Assembly (NCBI GenBank): GCA_003313425.1
Contig: NHZP01000056.1
Span: forward strand, 1 to 64,000
Length of the DNA stretch: 64,000 bases
Origin: Pseudopyrenochaeta lycopersici
Lineage: Eukaryota; Ascomycota; Dothideomycetes; Pleosporales; Pseudopyrenochaetaceae
Direction of reading: 5' to 3'
A program made the translations under genes and the position numbers. The notes beneath the pieces were generated by a model. It saw only the letters and a program-made list of their open reading frames with translations. It did not search any database and had not been told where the DNA came from. Within the stretch, counting starts at the first letter, position 1. Each line of letters starts with the position of its first letter. Shown piece after piece: positions 42,948-52,863 of this stretch.

Positions 42948-44273
42948 ATGTCTCATGCAAATATTACCAGCGTACGCGACGCTACGATCATCCTCACCGA
43001 CTACACGAACTACACGCAATGGTTACTACAACTAAAAGCAAAAGCAGAGTTCTACGACGTATAGGCAATCGCAGACCCTGATGGAACTAGAGAACCTTTA
43101 CTGGAACCGATCCCCCCGGTCCTACCACGATTAGCTGACTACGTACCAGCTGTAGTCCAACGACAGGCACCCAGCGCGTCGTCAAACTCTCGAAGTAACC
43201 AGGTTAGATCATCAAGCCAGACAATGAGATCAAACCCGTCCCGAACCGATGCAACCCCAGCTACACCGACGAAACTATCGGACTTATCACCTGAAAGCTA
43301 GGAAACATATAAGGCCGATCGAGACGACTACAAGGTACAGCTCGAAGCCTACAAGATCAACGAGAAGAAATACGACAGAGAACGGGCTAACTATCGGTTA
43401 CTTGCAACGCACATTCAGAGCACAGTATCAGCGCACATTCAGCGCAACTGCTGCCTCCCTGGTACCACGATTCGCCGATGGATTATTGATATCCGAAGGA
43501 CAGTAGGAATCAACCCACTCGAAGAACGCCAACGAGCACGAACAAGATATCACAATGCATTGAAGCCAATGAGGACCCTAGTAAACTGGGATATCTGGCT
43601 TGCAGAATACGATCGAGCAGCAACTGACGCTGAGACCGAAGGAGTCGCGGAGGTACAACATAATAACGATATTATAGAAGATTTCTTGTCGGCAGTGGAA
43701 AAGGTAGCACCTATGTGGGTGACTGCCTTCTCTAGCCAGGTGGCCAGAGGTGACCCAGACCATAACAGAAAAGAAATGATGAAACTCTTCCGGGAGCATA
43801 TGAGCCGCTCCTACCCACAAAAGGGCAAGCAGAAGAGCGCTTTCGCTGCTGGAGACGCTGCATACCCCGCTAGCGGTGAATCCGACCAGGGCGCACAGAG
43901 GGACGCCTCTGGTGTAGCTGAAGAAGCATCATCAGCCTTACGGGGCAAGAACCGTAGTAGAACACGGGGAAAACGCAAATTTAGGCAAAGCAGCACCAGA
44001 TCCAAGCATTCCTCTCTAGAGGATACGGCGGCAGTTAAAGGCACAAAATGCCATGCTTGTGAACAGCGCCACAATCTTTTTGATTATTTCTATCTAAACA
44101 AAGATAAGGCACCTGCGTGGTTTACACCAGATTTAAGAATAGCTAAACTCGTTGAGTACAAAAGAAAGTATGACCCAGAGCTAATCAAATTATTAGACTT
44201 AAAGCGCCAACGATCCAAGACGCCGCTAATTAAGAATTCGCACACACTAACCCCTGAAGTCATAAAAGATTGA
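42948..44273 (+). pseudogene. copia-1 Gag
   Basis: Start MSHANITSVRDATIILTDYT, close to copia-2 and copia-3 starts. Two premature stops, near 43062 (FYDV*AIADP; copia-3 has VWHLVDP, so TGG to TAG) and near 43300 (PES*ETYKAD). Then IRRTVGINPLEERQRART, LKPMRTLVNWDIWLAEYD, and the Cys/His cluster CHACEQRHNLFDYF, where the last Cys is Tyr-like, a possible further lesion. It ends at TGA 44271-44273, followed by CTA GAA GG as in copia-2. Confidence 0.9.
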
Positions 44274-46979
44274 CTAGAAGGAAGAGTTATATTAATAATT
44301 AAAGCCGCGTATACCGCGTCAGTGTTCTTAATGAAGAACTAACCGTATCCGCTAAAGAATGCATTTATCCTCGATTCGGGCGCGACGATACACATCTGCA
44401 ACATGGCGCAACGCCTAACTCACCTCCGTCCACCCATCCCCGGTGACTGCGTGTGGGCAGGCAACGCGCAAATATGGATTAAAGGGTATGGCACCGTACA
44501 TGTCAAAGTCAAGTCACCATATGGCACAGAGATACTCCGATTAGAGAACGTTGCCTTCTGCCTAGAGATCCTATGCAACCTTGTCTTATTTAGACTACTC
44601 AGACGGCAAGGAATTTGGTGGGATAATAAGAATGAACCTACAACGTTAAGGAGATGGGACAACTCAATCATCGCATACCTGACGGAAGCACACGACCAAT
44701 GGGTACTCGAGCAATCAGATGCAAACGATAGTGCCTTTCACACCCGATTCAACTCTCGAACTAAGCGGGCACCGCAAAGAGCAAGTGCAATACTATGGCA
44801 TAAGCGCCTAGGGCATCCAGGGCCCGCAGTGATCGAACACCTCGTCCAACAATCTGAGGGGGTGCGCATCAAAGGCGTCACTACTGTCGAGTGCGACGCA
44901 TGTAGGAGAGCCAAATCAAAGCGCAGGATCCGCAGAGAACCTCGACTGAGCGAAGAAGGACCAGGAGAACGAATTGCGATCGACTTTCACGACTACGAAG
45001 TCGGGAGCTACTCAAAGGAAAAGAGCCAAATGCTTATCACTAACCGATTCTCGGCATATAACTGGGATTTCTACTTCACCGACAACAGACCAGCACGATC
45101 TATTATTTGATTACTGGATAACTTCACTTGCTTCCTAAATACGCAGTTTAATATTTCTGTAAAAGTTATCGAGGCGGACAACGAGATAGTGACCGTCAAG
45201 CCAGAAGTTAAGAGATGGTGCACGTCCAAAGGCATAAAGGTCGAGCCTTCTGCTCCTGATACCCAATCACAGAATGGCGGAGGAGAACGCTCAGGGGGTG
45301 TGATAAAAGAAAAGGCACGTACGATACGACTGGATGCTAATCTTCCCTGGGAACTATGGCCAGAAATCACAAGAGCGGCAGTATACCTGTACAATAGAAC
45401 GCCGAACTACTCAAAGCTTGAAGATCATCCTCTGTACGAAATGTTCAAGGAAGCTGAACGAGAACACCTAAGGAGCCATGAACAAATGAAGTCCTGGGCT
45501 GAAGTGCCAATCACTCCCATCAAACAGAGAGGTCACTAAATATTAGACTGCATGTGAGTGTATACCTACAAATTGGACAAACACCATCGCCTTATTAAAT
45601 GCAAAGCACGACTGGTCGTTCGCGGCGATTAGCAACGAAACATCACGTCACAAGACACATACGCAGCCACCTTAGCGAGCAGGTCTTTTCGAATGCTCAT
45701 GGCAATCGCTGCCAAGTTCAACCTTGAACTTAAACAGTACGACGTTACTAACGCATTCGTGCATGCAACCATAGATAGAGAAATCTACATGAGAATGCCA
45801 CGAGGATACTAGAAGCCCGGAACGATCCTAAAGCTTAAAAAGGCACTTTACGGTCTTCGAATTTCACCGCTCCTATAGCAGAAAGAATTTGTCTCAACCC
45901 TCACTAAACTAGGCTTCAAACAAGTGCCACATGAGGCCTGCTGCATGATTAAGGATGGCATTATTATCTTCTTTTATGTCGATGACATTATCTTAGCCTA
46001 TCACCAGAAGAAGGAGGTAGAAGCTCAACAAGCTATCAAGGCTCTTTAAGAAAGATACACCTTCACAGGTAGAGAAGACCTGTAATAGTTCCTTAGCGTT
46101 GAAGTTATCAGAGACTAAGAACAACGATTAATTTAACTCTCCGAGTTAGCCTATGCCGACAAAATTAGCAGACTTGCAGATAGGAAAGATGTCCGACATG
46201 ATACCCTAATAGCAAGCGTTGAACTCTAGCCACGCGAGGGATTAGCATCACCTTTAGAAGTCAACAAATACCAGCGTAAGATTGGTTCCTTACTATTTGC
46301 CGCCGTTACAACACGACCAGATATCGCCTTCGCAACATCGCGCCTTGCACGCTTCCTCGTTAACCCTGGCACGGAGCATCAGGAGGCTGCTGACAGAGTC
46401 CTGCTCTACCTTGCAGCGACAAAATCAAGAGCACTCCAATTGGGAGGAGGCGACAAGCTTGAAGTAGCCAGCGACGCATCATTTGCCGATAATACAGTCG
46501 ATAGAAAGAGTTCGCAAGGTTATGTGATTAAGCTATTCGGTGGTCTTGTTACCTGGAGAGCAAGTAAACAGGACACGGTCACTACGTCAACGACTGAAGC
46601 AGAACTGCTCGCACTCTCCCAAGTAGCAAAGGAAGCTATCTTTACCTCGCGACTTCTTAAGGAGCTCCAGATATCATTGCCGGAGTCGACTATTACAATT
46701 CGATGCGACAATACACAGACAATTCGACTTGTTACGGAAGAGATTGCAAAACTTCAAACCAAACTTCGACATGTAGACATCCACAACCACTGGCTACGAC
46801 AAGAAGTATTGCTGGGACGAATTCAAGTCAAATACGTAGAGTCCTCGCAAATGATAGCAGACGGACTTACCAAAGCGCTGCCCTCAAACAAATGGGAGAA
46901 CTTTCTTAATCAATTAGGACTGGTAAACAAGAAACCGGCCTTAGCAAAAGAGTTAAAACTCGAAGACATACAGACTTAA
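44274..46979 (+). pseudogene. copia-1 Pol, many RIP-type stops and a 768-bp in-frame deletion
   Basis: In phase after the UGA. Protease AFILDSGATIHICN, pre-integrase LWHKRLGHPGPAVIEHL, integrase IAIDFHDYEVG and SAPDTQSQNGGGERSGG. At 45415 the frame jumps from YNRTPNYS straight to KLEDHPLYEMF. RT: QYDVTNAFVHA, then GY*KPGT (GYQ in copia-2), LL*QKEF (LLWQKEF), FFYVDDIILAY, DL**FLS (DLQWFLG). RNase H: RPDIAFATSRLARF, ASDASFADNTVDRKS, STTEAELLALS, ADGLTKALPSNKW. It ends at 46979. Nearly every stop is Gln or Trp in copia-2. Confidence 0.92.
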
Positions 46980-47051
46980 ATAGAGGATCTGACAATCGCA
47001 TAACATATAGGTTTGTGGCAGCTTAGAAGATCACTCTAAGCTGAGGGGGTG

Positions 47052-47255
47052 TGTCAGATTGTCAGAAACAAGGTGCGTGCCCCGAAAGAGTATGCTGTTA
47101 GATCTACAGCACAGCAGCGAGGGTACGCGATACTGTATTGTAGTACAAAGCTCGGGTGTAACCACTTGGCGCACACACACTCCATAAAAAGAGAAAAATA
47201 GGGAACAAGAATCAAGACAATCAATTCTCATCCATCCACTCTGACCAAAACATGC
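47052..47255 (+). repeat. copia-1 3' LTR, main part
   Basis: 204 bases identical to the 5' LTR. It is broken after CATGC by the insertion of copia-2 and resumes at 52490 for the last 15 bases. Confidence 0.96.
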
Positions 47256-47418
47256 TGTCAGAATTTTAATGAATGTGTTGGTCAGAAAATTGATTATTTA
47301 TTTATTGTTGTTCTGTCTGTTCTTTTTTATAGCTCCTCTGCTTCCGGAGGTTCCGTAGATCGCAATAGTTATTAGTCCTACTATTTATCGCTCTTTCCTT
47401 GTATTTGACAATCTGACA
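47256..47418 (-). repeat. copia-2 3' LTR
   Basis: Compared with 52322-52484 it has G where the other has A at three places (AATGTG/AATATG, TTGGTC/TTAGTC, ATTGAT/ATTAAT), and TA versus CG once. The purine tract (plus strand CACCCCCTCAGC) follows at 47419. Confidence 0.95.
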
Positions 47419-47490
47419 CACCCCCTCAGCTTAGAGTGATCTTCTAAGCTGTCAAAAACTTATATCTTATGCGATTGTCAGATCCTCTAT

Positions 47491-50400
47491 TTAAGTCTGT
47501 ATGTCTTCGAGTTTTAACTCTTTTGCTAAGGCCGGTTTCTTGTTTACCAGTCCTAATTAATTAAGAAAGTTCTCCCATTTGTTTGAGGGCAGCGCTTTGG
47601 TAAGTCCATCTGCTATCATTTGCGAGGACTTTACGTATTTAACTTGAATTCGTCCAAGTAATACTTCCTGTCGTAGCCAGTGATTGTGGATGTCTACATG
47701 TCGAAGTTTGGTTTGGAGTTTTGCAATCTCTTCCGTCACAAGTCGAATTATCTGTGTATTGTCGCATTAAATTGTAATAGTCGACTCCGGCAATGATATT
47801 TGGAGCTCCTTGAGAAGTCGCGAGGTAAAGATAGCTTCCTTTGCTACTTAGGAGAGTGCGAGCAGTTCTGCTTCAGTCGTTGAGGTAGTAACCGTGTCCT
47901 GTTTACTTGCTCTCCAGGTAACAAGACCACCGAATAGCTTAATCACATAACCTTGCGAACTCTTTCTATCGACTGTATTATCGGCAAATGATGCGTCGCT
48001 GGCTACTTTAAGCTTGTCGCCTCCTCCCAATTGGAGTGCTCTTAATTTTGTCGCTGCAAGGTAGAGCAGGACTCTGTCAGCAGCCTCCTGGTGCTCCGTG
48101 CCAGGGTTAACGAGGAAGCGTGCAAGGCGCGATGTTGCGAAGGCGATATCTGGTCGTGTTATAACGGCGGCAAATAGTAAGGAACCAATCTTACGCTGAT
48201 ATTTGTTGACTTCTAATAGTGATGCTAATCCCTTGCGTGGCTAGAGTTCAACGTTTGCCATTGGAGTATTATGTCGGACATCTTTCCTATCTGCAAGTCT
48301 GCTAATTTTGTCGGCATAGGCTAACTAGGAGAGTTGAATTAATCGTTGTTCTCGGTCTCTGATAACTTCAACGCCGAGGAACCATTGCAAGTCTTCTCCC
48401 CCTGTGAAGGTGTATCTTTCTCGAAGAGCCTTAATAGCTTGTTGAGCTTCTACCTCCTTCTTCTGGTGATAGGCTAAGATAATGTCATCGACGTAAAAGA
48501 AGATGATAATGCCATCCTTGATCATGCAGCAGGCTTCATGTAGCACTTGTTTGAAGCCTAGTTTAGTGAGGGTTGAGACGAATTCTTTCTGCCATAGGAG
48601 CGGTGAAATTCGAAGACCGTAAAGTGCCTTTTCAAGCTTAAGGATCGTTCCGGGCTTCTGGTATCCTCGTGGCATTCTCATGTAGATTTCTCTATCTATT
48701 GTTGCATGCACGAATGCGTTAGTAACGTCGTACTGTTTGAGTTCAAGGTTGAACTTGGCAGCGATTGCCATGAGCATTCGAAAAGACCTGCTGGCTAAAG
48801 TAGCTGCGTATGTGTCCTGTAATGTGATGTTTCGTTGCTGATCGCTACGAACGACCAGTCGTGCTTTGCATTTAATAAGGCGATAGTGTTTGTCCAATTT
48901 GTAGGTATACACCCACATGCAGTCTAATATTTGGCGGCCTTTCCGTTTAATAGGAGTGATTGGCACTTCAGCCCAGGACTTCATTTGTTCATGGCTCCTT
49001 AGGTGTTCTCGTTCTGCTTCCTTAAACATTTCGTGCAGAGGATAATCTTCAAGCTTTGAGTAAGTCGTCGGAAGAGGTGGCAATTAGTTTCGGTGAGGCT
49101 TCACCCCCTTTGCCAGCATTCTCTTCAGCTGTGCCTTATCAATGGGCTTGCCTTCGTGTTCCCCTACGTGCCCTGCTTGAGTGCCGGCCATAAATGCTGC
49201 TGCCCATAGTTCTGTTTTTGACGAGCCTTGTGTCGTCGTGCTATTAGCTTCAAGTTCGTCGGTCCACGCCTGGCTAAGGAGAGCTACAGGTAGCGGAGTG
49301 TCTGGCGGCGTTGGGTATAAGTCCATCACCTTTCTACTTTGGCAATTTCTTGACTTTTGACCTTGTAGGCTTGAACTCTTTCCCATTATTGTATCGTCTT
49401 CGTAGAACGACCTAGTCTCAGGCTGTTCCTGTCGCGGTGGCGTAGGCAGTTCAATTATTTTCACCTACGTTGCGATCTCCTGCAGGGTATTGTGCATAAG
49501 GTTGTCCATGAGGTCTTCCGTTTTGCCGCTAAACACTACGCTTTCGTCGAAGACTACGTCTCTTGTGCTGATAACTTTAGCTAGTGACAGGATCCAAACT
49601 CGGTAGATGTTTGTAGATTAATAGCCAATAAGATAGCCAATCCAGGCCTTTAGATCCAAGCGTTGCAGTCGCGACTTTCTTCGGTGGGTATCGTCGGTCA
49701 TTGCAAATGCCTTGCAGCCATATGCTTTAAGATGAGCTTAGTTTGGTTTCCGTAGTCCAGTGACGATACCATTCATAGCAGCGACCCTTGTAAAGAATAC
49801 CTCGTATGGGCTTTTCCAGCGGTTTGAGTAGTTCGGCGTTCTATTGTATAGGTATACTGCCGCTCTTGTAATTTCTGGCCATAGTTCCCAGGGGAGATTA
49901 GCATCTAGTTGTATCGTGCGTGCCTTTTCTTTTATCACACCCCCTGAGCGTTCTCCTCTGCCATTCTGTGATTAGGTATCAGGAGCAGAAGGCTTGACCT
50001 TCATGCCTTTGGACGTGCACCATCTTTTAACTTCTGGCTTGACGGTCACTATCTCGTTGTCCGTCTCAATCACTTTTACAGAAATATTAAACTGCGTATA
50101 TAGGAAGCAAGTGAAATTATCCAGTAATCGAATAATAGATCGTGCTAGTCTGTTGTTAGTGAAGTAGAAATCCCAGTTATATGCCGAGAATCGGTCAGTA
50201 ATCAGCATTTGGCTCTTTTCCTTTGAGTAGCTCCCGACTTCGTAGTCGTGAAAGTCGATCGCGATTCGTTCTCCCGGCCCTTCTTCGCTCAGTCAAGGTT
50301 CTCTGCGGATCTTGCGCTTTGATTTGGCTCTCCCACATGCGTCGCACTCGACTGTAGTAACGCCTTTGATGCGCACCCCCTCAGATTGTTGGACGAGGTG

Positions 50401-50964
50401 TTCGATCGCTGCGGGCCCTGGATGCCCTAGGCGCTTATGCCATAGTATTGCGCTTGCTCTTTGTGGCGCCCGCTTGGTTCGAGAGTTGAATCGGGTGTGA
50501 AAGGCACTGTCGTTTGCATCTGATTGCTCGAGTACCCATTGGTCGTGTGCTTCTGTCAGGTATGCGATGATTGAGTTGTCCTATCTCCGTAGTGTCGTTG
50601 GCTCTTGTTTATTATCCCACCAGATCCCCTGTCTTCTAAGTAGTCTGAATAACACCAGGTTACAGAGGAGGTCAGGACACCAAGCCACGTTATCAAGCCT
50701 TAGAGTATGCTTTCTTTCCACTCCTTGGGTTTTGACGTACACTGTCCCATAGCCTTTAATCCAGACTTATGTATTGCCTGCCCAAATGCAGTCTCCCATT
50801 ACCGGCTCGCGAAGGTGTTCGATTCGATTGATGTTATTGCAGATGTGTGCGGTCGAGCCGGAGTCAAGGATGAATGCATTCTTAAGTGGGTATTCTCGAC
50901 CACTGGCATTGAACGTTGATGCGGCCATGACCGCTTCAGTAGTTGCTATAACACGACCTTCTAG
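47491..50964 (-). pseudogene. copia-2 Pol
   Basis: Protease NAFILDSGSTAHICN, then the pre-integrase and integrase blocks with stops. 50208-49972 reads DRFSAYNWDFYF ... SAPDT* (Gln in copia-1: DTQSQNGG). 49938-49738 has YLYNRTPNYSNRWKSPYEVFF. 49464-49084 is the linker absent from copia-1. The RT block 49083-48325 is open (QYDVTNAFVHATIDREIYM, KALYGLRISPLLW, FFYVDDIILAY, LQWFLGVEVI). RNase H 48030-47491 has ASDASFADNTVDRKS, STTEAELLALS* and ADGLTKALPSNKW. Fewer stops than copia-1 in RT. Confidence 0.9.
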
Positions 50965-52284
50965 TCAATCTGTTGATAGGTCTGGTGTTTGTGATGTTTT
51001 AATGCGCGGCGTAATTGATCGCGATGCGGAGGAAAGGCGCGGTTTCTTAGCCTCTGGGCTTAATTCCTGTATCGCCCTCTGTAAGTCATTATCATTATTA
51101 ATTTTGTACTGTACCAGTTTAGTGATACTTTGATTTGGCTTAAACCACTTGGGTGCCTTATCAGTATACACGTAGTAACAGTCTAATAAGTTGTGGCGCT
51201 GTCCACAAGCAGGACAATTATCTCCAGCTGCCGCTGTATTCCCAATCGGGAACTGCTTGGATTTGGTCATTTGACCATCACGTTTTCGTTTCTGCCTAGG
51301 TTTCCCCTGGCCGCCCTGTGAGGGGGCAGATGGCGCTCTTTCCAACACACTCAGGGCGTCCCCATTTTGTGTGCCCTGAACGGATGCACCGTTAGAGACG
51401 TATGATGCTTCTCCCGCAGCGAAAGCGCTCTTCTGCGTGCCCTTTAATGGGTAGGATAGGCTCATATGGTCGCGGAAGAGTTTCATCATCTTCTTCCTAT
51501 TAATAGTCGTTCTGTCATATCCAGGACCGGAGAAGGTAGCTACCCATGTTGGGGCCACCTTCGAGACAGCGCCTAGGAAGTCATTTTTCACATCTTCTGT
51601 TTGCAGCACCTCGCTAACCTTTAGGGTTTCAGCTCGGGTTGCTGCTCGATCGTACTCGGTCAGCCATGTTTCCCAATTGCTTAGGGTTCTCATTGGCCTG
51701 AGTGCAGCGTGGTACTTTTCTCGCGCTTTAGTTCGTTCTTCCTGTGGGTCAACACCTACCGTCTCCCAGAGGGAGGTTACCCATTCCCGGACCGACTTGC
51801 CCGACTCACAGCAGCTTAGTTGCAGATGAGGTGAGACAGTGGCTAGTATATGCTCGATCAGCTTCTCGTACTTCGTCCTTTCTTCTTAATATTCCTTATC
51901 TAAGAGCTTGTACGATTCAAGGTGTATCTTATAGTCATCGCGGTCCTCTTTATATACTTCCTGTCCACTCTAGGAGAGTTCGGAGATCCTTGTTAGAATA
52001 GTAGCAGAAGGAATCTCCTCTTATTGTGTTGGTTGCGTGTTTCCGCGCGTTCGAGAGCTTGACGTAGTGCTCCTCGCCAAAACTGTCGCTGCAGGTTGAT
52101 AATCAGCAATGTTCAGTAATCGTAGAACTGTTGGCTTCCGTTTCGGTTCTTCAGTACCTTCCGGGTCGACGAGGGGCCAGTTCCTCAATAATTCGCACTT
52201 CATCTTAAACTAGCGGTACCAGGCCGTCCAGCTGTTGTAATCAGTTAGGACGACGGTCGCGTCCCTTGTGCTTAGGGTTGCCAT
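50965..52284 (-). pseudogene. copia-2 Gag
   Basis: Start MATLSTRDATVVLTDYNSWTAWY. Premature stops near 52203 (YR*FKMK), 52021 (PTQ*EEIP), 51970 (ELS*SGQE) and 51888 (KEY*EERT). From 51693 the frame is open: LRPMRTLSNWETWLTEYD, MMKLFRDHMSLSYPLKG, a basic linker, and CPACGQRHNLLDCYYV. It ends at TGA 50967-50965, followed by CTA GAA GG, the same stop and context as copia-1. Confidence 0.9.
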
Positions 52285-52321
52285 CGTTTCGGTGTGTAAT
52301 CGAGGCAGTGAGACTCTTAAT

Positions 52322-52484
52322 TGTCAGAATTTTAATGAATATGTTAGTCAGAAAATTAATTATTTATTTATTGTTGTTCTGTCTGTTCTTTTTTATAGCT
52401 CCTCTGCTTCCGGAGGTTCCGTAGATCGCAATAGTTATCGGTCCTACTATTTATCGCTCTTTCCTTGTATTTGACAATCTGACA
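52322..52484 (-). repeat. copia-2 5' LTR
   Basis: Promoter-side LTR of copia-2. The three TG to TA differences against the other LTR are RIP-type. The CATGC duplication and the last 15 bases of the copia-1 LTR follow it. Confidence 0.95.
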
Positions 52485-52863
52485 CATGCATTAAAATTCT
52501 GACAGTTGGGTTCGGTGGTGCTTGACGTTATAGTATAAGATTATAAATAAATTATATATTTATTTAGTTATTTAAAACTAAAAATCTATAATATAAGCTT
52601 TAAAGCTATATTAAAAAAAATTTATAAAATATATTATTTATTTTTATTAAAAATTAGTATATTTTTTAAATAATTTATTTTTAATATTATAATTAACTAG
52701 ATTTATAAAGCTACATTTAAAATATATTTTTAATATTAAGACTTTTTCTTTTTATGTATTAAAAGAAGCTAGAAAAATAGAAATAGAGATAAGATTTTGG
52801 CAGATTTACTAGGGAAAAGTGGCTCGTTACGCCGTCTGGCTCGTTACGCCGTCCACCTCGGTA

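Larger units (their letters stand above)
47256..52484 (-). mobile_element. copia-2: full-length Ty1/copia element in the 3' LTR of copia-1
   Basis: 5229 bp. LTRs of 163 bp at 47256-47418 (3') and 52322-52484 (5'). Target duplication CATGC at 47251-47255 and 52485-52489. LTR tips are the same as copia-1 (TGTCAGATTGTCA, AATTCTGACA) but the LTR middles are unrelated, so two subfamilies. The LTR pair differs by five transitions. Primer-binding site ATTAAGAGTCTCACTG at 52306-52321 on the minus strand. Confidence 0.96.
42692..52504 (+). mobile_element. copia-1: Ty1/copia retrotransposon in E, its 3' LTR split by copia-2
   Basis: 5' LTR 42692-42910 (219 bp). 3' LTR in two parts, 47052-47255 and 52490-52504. 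The two LTRs look identical over all 219 bases. Target duplication GTTAG (42687-42691) versus GTTGG (52505-52509), one mismatch. Purine tract GCTGAGGGGGTG before the 3' LTR. The internal region is about 4.1 kb and lacks 768 bp present in copia-2. Confidence 0.96.
40865..52528 (-). mobile_element. Fot1/pogo-like DNA transposon E, inserted in C, holding copia-1 and copia-2
   Basis: Ends ACGTCAAGCACCACCG (40865) and complement (52528). TA duplication at 40863-40864 and 52529-52530. CACCGAACCCACCACCC followed by CACCGAACCCACCG gives the 17-bp period. The right repeat is split: its inner part is at about 42655-42691 and its tip at 52505-52528, because copia-1 inserted between. The element proper is about 1.85 kb. 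Confidence 0.95.
38635..52861. mobile_element. Foldback element C (long inverted-repeat MITE) split by D and E
   Basis: The arms 38635-38962 and 52529-52861 are near-perfect inverted copies of about 330 bp. Between them only 40811-40862 is native. TA flanks at 38633-38634 and 52862-52863. Each tip begins CCGAGGTGGAC, followed by two exact tandem copies of GACGGCGTAACGAGCCA (17 bp). The inner part of each arm is over 80% A+T. Without insertions it would be about 0.7 kb and almost one long palindrome with no gene: a non-autonomous element, presumably moved by a pogo-type transposase not found here. Confidence 0.92.
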
